From positions 1 through 64,000 of the forward strand of contig CAZWRV010000028.1 in the NCBI GenBank assembly GCA_964636325.1: a stretch of DNA of 64,000 nt. The letters run 5' to 3'. A model generated the notes under the pieces. It was not told the origin of the DNA. It saw only the letters and a list, made by a program, of their open reading frames with translations, and ran no database searches. Shown here in pieces: positions 20,356 to 29,450 of the stretch. Source of the DNA: CAZWRV01 sp964636325 (GTDB taxonomy: Bacteria > Verrucomicrobiota > Lentisphaeria > Victivallales > GWF2-50-93). Numbering within the stretch: the stretch's first letter is position 1; each line of letters opens with the position of its first letter. The position numbers and the translations under genes were made by a program.

Positions 20356-21634
20356 GTCATTTGACCGTGACGGTGAATTTTTCCGATCCGCCGGAGACGT
20401 CGAGGCCGTTCTTGTCGACGGCCTGGAGTTCGAAGACATATTTCCCCTTGCTTTCAAGGTGGAAGTCGTGCTTGAATTCATACCCTGAGTAGTAGAAATT
20501 TTGCTGTGACGGGCTGTATTTTCTGCCGAGGCGCACGGCCTTTGTCTCCTCGAAGACGACGGTTTTGCCGGAGGTGACGGTGTATCTTATATTGTCGATA
20601 TAGTTGTCGGCGCTGTAGAATTCGTAGTTGGAAAACTTATCATCGTCGGGGAACGGTGTGACTACGGTATCTTCTGCTTATCGTATATGTGCCGCCCCCG
20701 TAATTTTCAGCAGGGACGAGGAAATAGCCGGCAAACGGATCCCAGAACTTCCGGAGGCAGTGCTGAGATGCGTAGCTGAACAATTTCTTCTTGTGCGTGT
20801 CCTCCGGCCTGAAAGGGCTGAATATCTTCCGTATCGGTTCAAAATATACGGTGCTTGACCAGCTGAATCCTTCGAGATCACCCGAGAGGCCTGTTACTTT
20901 GATTTCATACTCCCCCCGAGTCAAGTCGGCGAGGGGATTGCCTTCAGCGTCCTGATACGTGGTGTCGAAATCCTTGGTCAGACCGCCCTGTATTAACGCC
21001 GCGAAATAATCGTTTGTCACAAGCAGTTTGCCGCTTCTGAATATTTCGACTTTGACATTTCCAGGCACCTTGACCAAATCCTTGTTGATTGCGCCGAAGA
21101 CATAGAAGTCCCTTTTTTCGGCAAAGACCTTTTCGTTGACGCTCGGCACCTTCATTACGATTCTAGCGTCCGCGGACTGGGCTGACTCCGAGACGTTGAA
21201 GTCCTTCGATACTGTGCCATGGGGGCTTTGCAGCAGCATGGTGACTTTGGCAAGCTCTGTTATTCCCTTGGGTATCTTGACGCTGAGGCAACTTTGGCTG
21301 GAAAGGCAATCCATCACCGTATTTTTTCATTGAAGAGACATGTCACGGACTCATTACTGTGTTCGACAACTCGGATCCGCTTCTTTTTTGCGCCCAATGC
21401 TCCATTTGTTATGAAAAGCTGCAGCTTTTCTGCAAATCCCCCTATCAAGGCGACATCCGAGGCGTTGACCTTGAAGGTGGCACCTGCGGCGACATCGTAT
21501 TTGCGGCCGGTATCCGCATTGGCTTCGAAAGCGGTTAAGGTGGCAATCAGACATGCGGCTACAACAAGTCCGGAGGATATTCTAGACCATGAACAATGAT
21601 TCACCGGAAAACTCGTCTCCATTGACCCCTCCAA
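20356..21634 (-). pseudogene. Frameshifted secreted protein of unknown function
   Basis: Three overlapping frames read as one protein. The first (21634-21314) opens with a signal-like segment (SSGLVVAACLIATLTAFEANA) and a beta-rich start. The second (to 20640) contains PGNVKVEIFRSGKLLVTNDY and GEYEIKVTGLSGDLEGFSWS. The third runs from about 20690 (VVTPFPDDDKFSNYEFYSA) to GGSEKFTVTVK and a stop at 20356. The shifts fall near 21317, next to a run of six A, and near 20690. The beta-sandwich character suggests an exported carbohydrate-binding-like or scaffold protein, but no family is recognised. It lies 39 bp after cdsA. Real decay and sequencing error are both possible. Confidence 0.6.
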
Positions 21635-21673
21635 GGTAAGATTTTCCAGAACATATCTGAGCCATATATATCC

Positions 21674-22657
21674 TCAGATCCATCCGAGCGAAACGCAGAC
21701 CAGGAAGGCAGGTGCGTTGACGAGGAGGCTGTCAAGGACGTCGAGGACGCCGCCCATGCCGGGGACGAGGGCGCCGGAGTCCTTGGTGCCTGCGATCCGC
21801 TTGACCACTGATTCGGCGAGATCGCCCATCACGCCGCCGACATATAGGAGTATGCCTGCGAGAACAAGAAACTTAGAGGAAAAGCCCAGGCTGCCGGCGA
21901 GCCATATTCCGAGTCCTAAACTTATGCATACGCTGAAGACAAGGCCGGTTATCGTCCCCTCCCACGACTTTTTTGGGCTTATGCCCGGGAACATCTTGTG
22001 GTTTCCTCCCTTCATCAGCGCCGCGCTTGCTGTGCCGCCGAGGTAGCCGCCGATGTCCCCGCACTTCGTTACGGCCACAAGATACAGCAGAAGCCATCTG
22101 CCCGCTCCCGGATCGGCGGCAGAAGTCCGCAGGTAAAGCAGCGCCATGCTTACCAAGGCCGCCTCCACCAGTATCGCGCAAAACACCGAATTTATAATCT
22201 TTACAGCAAGGTTCTCCCGGGCTTCTGCGACGGAGGCGTCCTGATCTTCATGACTTCCATCATCGCCGTCTTCCGGTGTCCTCTTGAAAAATACGGAAAA
22301 TGTTTCAATGTTCCTCCTAAGATTGCTCTGCGATATCCCTGAAAGGAGTATGCTGAACCACTTGAACGCCGCATATGCTATGACAACCAAAATCACAACT
22401 GTCAGTGGCTTCGACTGCGGCAGCTTGTCGAAATACATGGCAACTACAAAAAGCGTGGTACCGATGACTTCAGGGAACCACGGGACCATGAATATCCCGG
22501 CATGGGCGACCGTCCTTCTGAATTCGTAAATGGCGGCGGCTGAGACGATAATCCCGAAAGCGAGCAGGACAAGTCGGCCGTAGGCACCGCCGGCCAGAAC
22601 CCCTGAGAGAAGTATTCCAGAAAGAACTATTGAACTCAAGACTCTTCTAACGTCCAC
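21674..22657 (-). CDS. cdsA: Phosphatidate cytidylyltransferase
   Basis: A membrane enzyme making CDP-diacylglycerol from phosphatidate and CTP, the branch point of phospholipid synthesis. The protein has 327 residues and multiple hydrophobic helices. The C-terminal signature is present: KCGDIGGYLGGTAS, PGISPKKSWEGTITG, then GGVMGDLAESVVKRIAGTKD and PGMGGVLDVLDSLLVNAP. Acidic residues in CGD, GDL and LDVLD are the expected metal-binding positions. It overlaps uppS by 11 bp in the operon gmhA-uppS-cdsA. The uppS-cdsA order is a common bacterial arrangement. Confidence 0.95.
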   Translation of the reverse strand: MDVRRVLSSIVLSGILLSGVLAGGAYGRLVLLAFGIIVSAAAIYEFRRTVAHAGIFMVPWFPEVIGTTLFVVAMYFDKLPQSKPLTVVILVVIAYAAFKWFSILLSGISQSNLRRNIETFSVFFKRTPEDGDDGSHEDQDASVAEARENLAVKIINSVFCAILVEAALVSMALLYLRTSAADPGAGRWLLLYLVAVTKCGDIGGYLGGTASAALMKGGNHKMFPGISPKKSWEGTITGLVFSVCISLGLGIWLAGSLGFSSKFLVLAGILLYVGGVMGDLAESVVKRIAGTKDSGALVPGMGGVLDVLDSLLVNAPAFLVCVSLGWI

Positions 22658-23360
22658 TGCGTCTCCCGAAACGTCTGTCCCGTTTGGAATAGTCCTCGAG
22701 GGCCTGTTTCAAATCCGACTCGTCGAAGTCCGGCCAGTATTTATCGGTTATCCATATTTCGGAGTATGAAATCTGCCAGAGCAGGAAGTTGCTGACCCTC
22801 ATCTCTCCGCTTGTCCGGATCAGCAGTTCCGGATCAGGCACGTCCGGCGCATACAGGTATTTCCTGAATGCCTCCTCGTCCAAGCCTTCGGCGCTGAGCC
22901 TGCCTTCATTCACATCAAGGCAGATCTTCCTGACCGCATCCAATATTTCACCTCGGCTGCCGTAGCTCAAGGCAAGGATGACATCCCCTTTATTGTTGTC
23001 TTTCGTGGATTCGATGGCCTCTAGAAGTATCTTCCTTGTATTGGCAGGCAGTTTTTCCAACCTCCCGATCGCCCTAAGACGAATCCCTTCCTCGTTCAAC
23101 TCGTCTATATTCTTCCTTATAAATCTGCGCAGAAGCAGCATGAGTCCGTTTATCTCGGTCTTCGGCCTGTTCCAGTTTTCCGAGCTGAAAGTGTAGAGCG
23201 TGATATATTTGATGCCGAAATTCCTGCACGCCCTTATTATCCTTCTTACATTTTCTGCGCCGGCCTTGTGCCCTTCAAGCATGTAGAGGCCGCGCTGTTC
23301 CGCCCAGCGGCGGTTGCCGTCCATGATTATCGCGACATGCCGGACGTTATACATTGCCAC
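22647..23360 (-). CDS. uppS: Isoprenyl transferase (undecaprenyl diphosphate synthase)
   Basis: A cis-prenyltransferase producing the polyprenyl diphosphate lipid carrier for cell-wall and O-antigen synthesis. The protein has 237 residues. HVAIIMDGNRRWA holds the catalytic Asp14. GHKAGAENVRRIIRACRNFG, TLYTFSSENWNRP and PELLIRTSGEMRVSNFLLWQ, then YSEIWIT, follow in canonical order. It overlaps gmhA by 14 bp and cdsA by 11 bp, so translational coupling is likely. Confidence 0.96.
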   Translation of the reverse strand: MAMYNVRHVAIIMDGNRRWAEQRGLYMLEGHKAGAENVRRIIRACRNFGIKYITLYTFSSENWNRPKTEINGLMLLLRRFIRKNIDELNEEGIRLRAIGRLEKLPANTRKILLEAIESTKDNNKGDVILALSYGSRGEILDAVRKICLDVNEGRLSAEGLDEEAFRKYLYAPDVPDPELLIRTSGEMRVSNFLLWQISYSEIWITDKYWPDFDESDLKQALEDYSKRDRRFGRRSGR

Positions 23361-23997
23361 CTTCGCCGAAAAAATGTTCTTCGAGCATGGCGCATATCGC
23401 GTGATAGACCGGAAGATGCAGTTCCTGCACCTTGTAGGTCTCCTTCTCCGGCATCATCAGAGCGCAGTCCGCGAATTCCGCGCACTTTCCGCCGGCCGCC
23501 CCGGTGAAAAGTATAGTCTTCAGGCCGGCCGCCCTGGCAACCTTCATCGCGTTCAAGACGTTCTCTGCGTTACCCGAAGTGGAGAACGCAACAAGGACAT
23601 CCCCCGGTTCGCCGTAGACGTAGACCTGCTGGGCGAAAACCATTAGGGGGTCTACATCATTTATATATGCGGTAGAGAAAGACGGGTGCCCGCAGAGCGA
23701 TATCACCTTGAACGCCTTCTGGAGTCCCTTGGATATTCTCCCTCCCTCTTCTTCTCCATAAAGTTCCAAAAGCTTACCTGCGAAGCCTCCGTCTGCACCC
23801 CTTTTAATGAGGTAGGACTTAAGAAGTTCGCCGGCCATGTGTTCGGAGTCGGCCGCGCTGCCGCCGTTGCCGCAGAGAAGTATCTTCCCTCCGGAGCCGA
23901 TCGACTTCTTGAGCAGAGAAAAAGCTTTTGAAATACTTTCCTCCGTTGCTTGAAGTCGCGGGTATCTGCGATAAAGTTCTGCGATATTATATGACAT
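23347..23997 (-). CDS. gmhA: Sedoheptulose-7-phosphate isomerase (SIS domain)
   Basis: The first step of ADP-/GDP-heptose synthesis for lipopolysaccharide inner core or S-layer glycans. The protein has 216 residues. KILLCGNGGSAADSEHMAGE, DVLVAFSTSGNAENVLNAMK and TGAAGGKCAEFADCALMMPE, then VQELHLPVYHAICAMLEE, are the GmhA signatures, including the His/Glu metal or catalytic positions. It is slightly longer than typical (~195) through a segment around residues 65-90 (LLELYGEEEGGR). First gene of gmhA-uppS-cdsA, and divergent from dnaN. Confidence 0.92.
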   Translation of the reverse strand: MSYNIAELYRRYPRLQATEESISKAFSLLKKSIGSGGKILLCGNGGSAADSEHMAGELLKSYLIKRGADGGFAGKLLELYGEEEGGRISKGLQKAFKVISLCGHPSFSTAYINDVDPLMVFAQQVYVYGEPGDVLVAFSTSGNAENVLNAMKVARAAGLKTILFTGAAGGKCAEFADCALMMPEKETYKVQELHLPVYHAICAMLEEHFFGEGGNV

Positions 23998-24147
23998 TGT
24001 TCTTCACCGGAAAATTATGGATGTTGAAAACTCTGATAACCGGCTGTTGACCGCGTGTCGGCATGATATTTATTGACATTAAGTTTAATATAGCTCAACA
24101 GATCCGTTAATAAAAAGGTATTCCTGAATCAGCCTCAAAAAAAACTG

Positions 24148-24176
24148 TTGTCAACACTGTCAACAGGCAATATAAT
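24148..24176 (+). promoter_or_regulatory. Sigma-70-type promoter of dnaN with overlapping dyad
   Basis: The -35 TTGTCA (24148-24153), a 17-bp spacer and a perfect TATAAT (24171-24176) lie 48 bp before the dnaN ATG. An inverted repeat, CTGTTGTCAAC (24145-24155) with ACTGTCAACAG (24156-24166), overlaps the -35 and spacer, an operator-like position. A further CTGTTGAC occurs ~100 bp upstream. The motif is read directly. Its function as an operator is inference. Confidence 0.75.
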
Positions 24177-24223
24177 AGGAAAGAATAAAAAAAATATATC
24201 AAGGATTAAACGGAGTGTTAATT

Positions 24224-25318
24224 ATGAAGCTAAAAGTTAAGAAGGACGCTCTCATAGCCGGAATTGACAAGGTCGCAGGTATCATCGGAACCAGGACGAC
24301 TCTGCCAATCCTTTCAAATGTGCTTGTCGAAGCCAACGGCGGAAAGCTTAGACTTACTACAACTGACCTGGAGATAAGGATAGCCACCGATATAGACGCA
24401 GAAATCCAGGATACCGGGAAAACAACAGTTCCGGTTAAGAAATTCCAGTCGGTCATACGTGAAATACCGGATGCCGAGGTGCAGATTGAAAGCGGACAGG
24501 GCGGCGACATAACCATACAGTATGGCAAGGGAAAGTCCAAACTGCATACTCTTGCCCCTGACGAGTTTCCAGTCCAGCAGGAACTTGCCGTGCTCAGATC
24601 CTTCAGGTGCCAGCAGGCGGATCTCTCCAGAATGCTGCTCCAGATAGTATATTCCGCCAGCAAGGACGACTCTAGAAAAGTCCTCAACGGCATTCTCTTC
24701 AATGTGAAGGAGAATAATTTCACGGTTGTCGCGACCGACGGAAAGAGGCTTGCGCTTGCCGAAAAGCACTTGGAAAACCAGCAGGGCGGCGAAGGCGACT
24801 GCATCATCCCGGCCAAAACAGCCTCCGAACTGCAGAGGATTCTGGAAAAGCAGGGCGAGACTGTCATCGAAATAGGCGAAAATCAGGCAAAGTTCACCGT
24901 AGGCAGGACAATCGTCCTTACCAAACTTGTCGAAGGGAACTACCCCAACTACAGGCAGGTCATACCTACCTCATTCAGCCGCAGATTCGAGGTTTCCACC
25001 GAAGAGTTCCTATCGGCCATGAGACGCGTCGTCATACATGTCTCCGACACAAGCACTTTCGTAAAGATGAGCGTCGGGAATAATATTCTCCAGCTAAGCG
25101 CGGTCAGCAATGAGGTCGGGGAAGGCGAAGAGAAGATTGACGTGAACTATTCCGGAGCCGAAATGCTCGTCTCATTCAATCCGCAATTCCTCATGGAACC
25201 TCTGAAGGTCGTGGACGCGGACAAGACCGTCTTCCAGATGAACGAAGGATATAGCCCAGTCATGCTCTCGGCGGGCGAAGGATTCCTTTATGTGATCATG
25301 CCGGTAAGGACGAAATAG
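24224..25318 (+). CDS. dnaN: DNA polymerase III beta sliding clamp
   Basis: The ring-shaped clamp that tethers the replicative polymerase to DNA. The protein has 364 residues in three clamp subdomains, with RTTLPILSNVLVEANGGKLR, VVATDGKRLALAEKHLE, PAKTASELQRIL, VEGNYPNYRQVIP, then SVGNNILQLSAVSNEVGEGE and a C-terminal YVIMPVR typical of DnaN. The ATG at 24224 is chosen over the in-frame GTG at 24215 because CGGAG (24211) is correctly spaced for it. It has its own promoter and heads a four-gene run with the phosphatase-superfamily gene, queD and queE. dnaA, gyrB and recF are not adjacent. Confidence 0.96.
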   Translation: MKLKVKKDALIAGIDKVAGIIGTRTTLPILSNVLVEANGGKLRLTTTDLEIRIATDIDAEIQDTGKTTVPVKKFQSVIREIPDAEVQIESGQGGDITIQYGKGKSKLHTLAPDEFPVQQELAVLRSFRCQQADLSRMLLQIVYSASKDDSRKVLNGILFNVKENNFTVVATDGKRLALAEKHLENQQGGEGDCIIPAKTASELQRILEKQGETVIEIGENQAKFTVGRTIVLTKLVEGNYPNYRQVIPTSFSRRFEVSTEEFLSAMRRVVIHVSDTSTFVKMSVGNNILQLSAVSNEVGEGEEKIDVNYSGAEMLVSFNPQFLMEPLKVVDADKTVFQMNEGYSPVMLSAGEGFLYVIMPVRTK

Positions 25319-25335
25319 GTGCGGCGTCGGATCCG

Positions 25336-26205
25336 ATGAGGAAAAGGGTCATAATGGTCATGGTTGACGGATTCGGCGTACCCGCTGAGGGCTGGTCCGG
25401 CTCAGTCTACGCAAGATTCTGCATATCTGAATTTGTAGAACTCCTTTCAAAATATTCCATCCCAGTCGACCCGTCCATGGGCGTGGACGGAATACCTCAG
25501 AGCGCCACGGCGCAGACCGCCCTCTTCACGGGAATAAACGCCGCAAGAAAAATAGGGAGGCATATCCAAGGATTCCCTGGCCAGGCACTAAGGGAAATTA
25601 TCGCCTCCGACAGCATCTTCAAGAAGCTGTTAGAAAAAGGCCTGCAGGTCGCCTTTGCCAACGCCTATGTAAAATACAGGCTCGACGATCTTTCCAATAT
25701 GAACCTTCGTTCCGTCACCACAGTCATGGTTCAGTCCACGCTCGGATGGGTGAGGGACATAGAGTATCTCATCAAAGGCGCGGCAGTATACCACGACCTC
25801 ACACACGAAACGTTGGACAACATACCCGAACTCGACAGAATAACTCCCGAAAAAGCCGCTGAAAATCTAGCGGGCATCGCCGAAAAATATGATTTCACCT
25901 TGTTCGAATATTTCCTCACGGACAGGGCCGGGCACTCCACGGAGATTGAGTTCATCGGGAAGACTCTGACCGAGTTCAGCACTTTCTTCTGCAGGCTGAT
26001 ACACGCCACGTCGGAAAATACCGTCCTCATACTTACAGGGGACCATGGCAACTGCGAGGACATATCCTCAAAAAAACATACCAGGAACCCCGTCCCGCTC
26101 TTCGTTTACCGGCATCCGCTCCCAAAAAATGTTGAAGGCATTGACAAAATACCGGAATTCATCACCAGGGAAATTTTCAACATAGACAGCTGCCGGACTG
26201 CATGA
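25336..26205 (+). CDS. Alkaline phosphatase superfamily metalloenzyme (iPGM/phosphopentomutase-like)
   Basis: A 289-residue member of the binuclear-metal superfamily containing cofactor-independent phosphoglycerate mutase. The metal and nucleophile motifs are MVMVDGFGVP (Asp ligand), GIPQSATAQTALFTG (Thr/Ser nucleophile), EYFLTDRAGHS (Asp/His) and ILTGDHGNCED (Asp-His). Length is about half that of full iPGM (~510), so the second domain is absent. It fits the short metalloenzyme family found in many bacteria, with unknown substrate. It lies 17 bp after dnaN and 4 bp before queD. Confidence 0.75.
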   Translation: MRKRVIMVMVDGFGVPAEGWSGSVYARFCISEFVELLSKYSIPVDPSMGVDGIPQSATAQTALFTGINAARKIGRHIQGFPGQALREIIASDSIFKKLLEKGLQVAFANAYVKYRLDDLSNMNLRSVTTVMVQSTLGWVRDIEYLIKGAAVYHDLTHETLDNIPELDRITPEKAAENLAGIAEKYDFTLFEYFLTDRAGHSTEIEFIGKTLTEFSTFFCRLIHATSENTVLILTGDHGNCEDISSKKHTRNPVPLFVYRHPLPKNVEGIDKIPEFITREIFNIDSCRTA

Positions 26206-26209
26206 CCTT

Positions 26210-26578
26210 ATGTTCGAAGTGTCCATAAAAAGGGCTTTCTCGGCCGCTCATCACCTGAAGGGCTACGACGGCGACTGTTCCAGGCTTCACGGCCACAACT
26301 GGGTCGTCCAGGCCATGGTCCAGACCGACAAGCTAGACAAGATAGGCATCTCCGTAGACTTCCGACGGCTCAAGGCCGAGTTGGACGAGATCCTCGAGGA
26401 GCTTGACCATTGCAACCTCAATGACATCAAGATTTTCGAAGGCAGCAACCCTACGAGCGAGGAAATTTCCAGATTCATATACAAAAAGCTCTCCGCCAGA
26501 ATCAATACGGACTGCGTAAAAGTCGCTAAAATAACCATATTCGAGTCGGAAACCACCAGCGCCTCCTACTTCGAATGA
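26210..26578 (+). CDS. queD: 6-carboxy-5,6,7,8-tetrahydropterin synthase
   Basis: The second step toward 7-deazaguanine (queuosine) from dihydroneopterin triphosphate. The protein has 122 residues. Zinc ligands His14 (FSAAHHL), His27 and His29 (RLHGHNW) and the catalytic Cys23 (DGDCSRLH) are all present, with VDFRRLK, LDHCNLND and a C-terminal ESETTSASY that completes the substrate pocket. It overlaps queE by 4 bp (ATGA), so coupled translation is likely. queC and queF are not in the window. Confidence 0.95.
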   Translation: MFEVSIKRAFSAAHHLKGYDGDCSRLHGHNWVVQAMVQTDKLDKIGISVDFRRLKAELDEILEELDHCNLNDIKIFEGSNPTSEEISRFIYKKLSARINTDCVKVAKITIFESETTSASYFE

Positions 26579-27231
26579 GCGGCAGAAGCCTAAATGTCGT
26601 GGAACTCTTCCTCAGCATCCAGGGAGAAAGCACGTTCGCTGGCAGACCCTGCCAGTTCATAAGACTCGCCGGATGCAACCTCGACTGCCACTATTGCGAC
26701 ACCAATTACGCCAAAGACCCCTTCCAGTCCAAAATTGTCACCGTGAAATTCATCCTTGAATTTCTCAAGAGAAACAAATGCCCACTAGTCTCCGTAACAG
26801 GCGGCGAACCTCTCCTCCAGGAAAACACAATCCCCCTGCTTCGGCAACTGGTACGAAACGGATATCAGGTAATCCTCGAAACCAACGGCAGCATCTCAAT
26901 CAAGGACGTTCCCTGTAATGTAGTCAAAGTGATGGACTGCAAGTGCCCGTCCAGCGGCGAGTCCGGCAAAATGGACTTCAGCAACTACAGGCTCCTCAAA
27001 GCTCACGACCAGGTCAAGTTCGTCATCTCCGACAGAAAAGACTACCTGTTTTCTGTCAGCATATGCCGGGAATATAAGCTGTTTGGAAAAATCACAGTCC
27101 TCTTCAGCCCCGCCGCCGGCAGACTCAAATCTGCGAATCTCGCGGAATGGATGCTCAAGGACAGGCTCCCGGCAGTCCTTAACCTGCAGCTCCACAAGAT
27201 CATCTGGCCTGAGAAGGCAAGAGGATATTAG
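26575..27231 (+). CDS. queE: 7-carboxy-7-deazaguanine synthase (radical SAM)
   Basis: The radical-SAM enzyme that converts the QueD product to 7-carboxy-7-deazaguanine. The protein has 218 residues. The [4Fe-4S] motif is C34-x3-C38-x2-C41 in GCNLDCHYCDTN. VTGGEPLLQ is the SAM-binding GGE motif, and the ILETNGS segment follows. LFLSIQGESTFAGRPCQFIR is the characteristic QueE opening. It is the end of the dnaN-led operon. Immediately past its stop the truncated SDR frame begins on the other strand. Confidence 0.95.
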   Translation: MSGRSLNVVELFLSIQGESTFAGRPCQFIRLAGCNLDCHYCDTNYAKDPFQSKIVTVKFILEFLKRNKCPLVSVTGGEPLLQENTIPLLRQLVRNGYQVILETNGSISIKDVPCNVVKVMDCKCPSSGESGKMDFSNYRLLKAHDQVKFVISDRKDYLFSVSICREYKLFGKITVLFSPAAGRLKSANLAEWMLKDRLPAVLNLQLHKIIWPEKARGY

Positions 27232-27234
27232 TCT

Positions 27235-27628
27235 TAACAAGATGCGGAATGCAGTGCTTGGCCATCAGGAATCCGCCGGTGAGATTGACTCTGATTACTT
27301 TGTCCCAGTAGTCCAGTGCAAGCTTGTCGGGGGACGTATTGCCGGAGAATGCGATAGCAGCGTTGTTGATCAAGGCATAAATGCCTCCAAAACATCCGAC
27401 GGTTTTCTCGACCAATTCCTTCACTTCGGTTTCATTGCCGACATCGGTTTTGAAGAACTTCACATCGCCAAGGCCGGAAAATTCATCAAGAGTCTCCTTT
27501 CCAGCCTCGGGATCGATGTCGAGCATGGCCACCTTCATTCCCAGCCCCAGGAAATGTTTGGTGATGCCCTTGCCGATGCCTTGCGCGCCACCCGTAACAA
27601 TTGCAACTTTGCCAGAAAGATCATTCAT
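27235..27628 (-). pseudogene. Truncated short-chain dehydrogenase/reductase
   Basis: The N-terminal half of an SDR. It has VAIVTGGAQGIGKG (cofactor-binding TGxxxGxG), MLDIDPEAGKET, DVGNETEVKEL, LINNAAIAFSG (NNAA motif) and YWDKVIRVNLTGGFLMAKH. The homologous part stops after HLVKT at about residue 131, and the frame then runs on antisense into queE to 27200. The catalytic Ser and YxxxK half (~115 residues) is missing, so it is almost certainly inactive. The break lies within 5 bp of the queE stop, suggesting a deletion junction. Confidence 0.8.
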
Positions 27629-28316
27629 TTATATGCACCTTATTTTTTCACCGCCGAGAAACACAGAGAAACAACAATAAAAAATAGGGAGTTTGCTTTT
27701 TATTATACTGCATATTGTCCAGCCTGCCATGCATTCCTACTTTGCCTTCGGTCATTTGAGACAACATATTTGTAAATGTTAAGCTTTGGGCGTTTCAGGG
27801 AAGCGAGTATCTGGCGGCACCAGTTTTGTCATACTGCAACTGCGGAGGGCGAAGCCGTGCTGAGCCGCCCTCGGCCCTCTGAGTTTCGAGAAGCGATTGA
27901 GGATGCCTCAACCTTCCGAAAGCGGAACGAGTTTCAGGAGGAGGAGGTATTCCTACCTGCGGATTGCGCAGACAGGAATGTCTACGCCACTTTGAGGCGA
28001 GTTTCAGAGGAGTGGCTATCTGCGAGATTCGTAGTTTTGCCGGTAAAAACTAGAAGGAGGGCGACGCTTGTCGGAGCTGCGGTTGAGTTCCCCTCGTCGA
28101 GAAGACGGTTGAATGGAATTCAACTCTCCAGAAGACGATGAAGATAGCGATGAAGATCGAGGTTAGGATTACCGAGTTTCAGGAAAGGCTTTGCACACAC
28201 AATGTAGCAGAATGTAAATAGAGATAGCGGCCACTGTGGGATCAGTAGCTGGATTGAAAATCGGCTAGGAAATGATATTATCAAAGCTGTTTTATCCACA
28301 TAAGGGGCTTATTTTC
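27629..28316. other. Long intergenic region with degenerate repeats
   Basis: About 690 bp without a credible gene. A 121-codon frame at 27776-28141 is Arg/Ser-rich with no family features and is built from repeat units. The stretch holds a two-hairpin repeat (27929-28013), several GAGTTTCAG copies (e.g. 27929, 28000, 28167), and an element resembling GCGGAGGGCGAAGCCGTGCT that recurs in altered form near 34310. It probably also contains the pheA promoter, which was not identified. Confidence 0.6.
27929..28013. repeat. Two-hairpin dispersed repeat, copy 1
   Basis: The segment GAGGTATTCCTACCTGC and then CGCAGACAGGAATGTCTACG form two adjacent imperfect hairpins, flanked on both sides by GAGTTTCAG. 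A better-preserved copy with the same order and the same GCGAGTTTCAG right flank lies at 43986-44058. No protein is encoded. Confidence 0.75.
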
Positions 28317-29387
28317 ATGGACATATCCGACTACAGGAAGAAGATAGACGAGATAGACGGGAAGATCGTGGATCTTCTCAACCAGAGATACGAGGCGGCC
28401 CAGAAGATCGGCGGCCTGAAGCAGAAGAAGTCAAAGGAGATATACGTCCCGGAGAGGGAGAAGGCCGTCTTAGCCCGGATCGACAAGCTGAACAAGGGGA
28501 TAGTCCCGCCGAAGGCGCTGCGGGCCATCTACCGCGAGATAATGTCCGGGGCGATTTCGCTGGAGAAGCCGCTTCAGATAGGTTACTTCGGGGCCGAAGC
28601 GTCGTTCACTCATCTCGCCGCGCTGGGGAAGTTCGGCCACTGCGCCGGCTATGTGCCACGCGCCGCGATATCCGACGTCTTCAACGACGTCGAGGCCGAC
28701 CGCATCGACTACGGGGTCGTTCCGGTGGAGAACTCCACCGAGGGAGCGATCAACCACACGCTCGACATGTTCCTCAACTCGACCGTCAAGATATGCGCCG
28801 AAATCAACATGCGCATACACCACAACCTCATGGCGAAGTGCAGGATCAAGGAGGTGAAGCGGATCTACAGCCATTCCCAGGTGCTCAGCCAATGCCGATC
28901 CTGGCTTCAGGAGAACATGCCGTCGGTAGAGATAATCGAGGTTTCAAGTTCCGCCCGTGCCGCCGAGCAGGTTAGGTCCGAAAAAGGCTCCGCTGCGGTT
29001 GCAAGCCGGCTCGCCTCCGAACTTTACGGCCTGGACATCCTCGCCGAGCACATCGAGGACATCCCCGACAACACCACCAGGTTCATCGTCATCAGCAAGC
29101 AGAATCCCCAGCCCACCGGCGACGACAAGACCTCGCTTTGCTACGCCGTCAAGGACAGGGTCGGCGCCCTCTACGACTCGCTCCTTCCGTTCAAGGAGGA
29201 GAATATCACATTGACCATGATCGAAAGCCGCCCCTCCAAGCGCAGGAACTGGGAATACTTCTTCTTCATCGACTTCCTCGGCCACGCGCAGGACGAGAAG
29301 TCGGCCAAGGTGATGGAAAAGCTGAGCAACTACTGCCAGTTCGTCAAAATCCTCGGCAGCTATCCGAAATCCGGGGAGATTTTATAG
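28317..29387 (+). CDS. pheA: Bifunctional chorismate mutase / prephenate dehydratase
   Basis: Converts chorismate to prephenate and prephenate to phenylpyruvate. The protein has 356 residues from the ATG at 28317, which has an AAGGGG leader. The frame also opens at 28272 but with non-conserved residues. The N-terminal AroQ-type mutase is YRKKIDEIDGKIVDLLNQRY and IYVPEREKAVLARIDKLN. The dehydratase core includes IGYFGAEASFTHLAAL, YGVVPVENSTEGAINHTLDM, KRIYSHSQVLSQCRSWL and the TRF motif in DNTTRFIVIS. The C-terminal ACT domain contains TLTMIESRPSKRRNWEYFFF (ESRP, phenylalanine feedback site). It heads the arylpyruvate cluster running to 34875. Confidence 0.96.
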   Translation: MDISDYRKKIDEIDGKIVDLLNQRYEAAQKIGGLKQKKSKEIYVPEREKAVLARIDKLNKGIVPPKALRAIYREIMSGAISLEKPLQIGYFGAEASFTHLAALGKFGHCAGYVPRAAISDVFNDVEADRIDYGVVPVENSTEGAINHTLDMFLNSTVKICAEINMRIHHNLMAKCRIKEVKRIYSHSQVLSQCRSWLQENMPSVEIIEVSSSARAAEQVRSEKGSAAVASRLASELYGLDILAEHIEDIPDNTTRFIVISKQNPQPTGDDKTSLCYAVKDRVGALYDSLLPFKEENITLTMIESRPSKRRNWEYFFFIDFLGHAQDEKSAKVMEKLSNYCQFVKILGSYPKSGEIL

Positions 29388-29450
29388 TTTCAGATTTATC
29401 CTTGAGCGGCTATCAAAGATAAAAAATAACTGAATCAGACTTAACTTAAT

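Noticed and set aside
20640..20880. Programmed ribosomal frameshift in the secreted protein
   Set aside because: There is no slippery heptamer with a downstream stem at the break near 20690, and a second independent break occurs near 21317. Mutation or sequencing error is simpler.
24000..24147. Replication origin upstream of dnaN
   Set aside because: The gap is AT-rich with TGTTGAC repeats, but no DnaA-box cluster is visible, and dnaA, rpmH and recF are absent. The repeats are better explained by promoter control.
27776..28141. 121-codon open frame in the long intergenic region
   Set aside because: The translation is Arg/Ser-rich, has no family features and is composed of repeat units (GAGTTTCAG, two-hairpin repeat).
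28291..28299. Exact DnaA-box sequence TTATCCACA before pheA
   Set aside because: It is a single box with no cluster, no AT-rich unwinding region and no dnaA nearby. One chance match in 64 kb is expected often enough.
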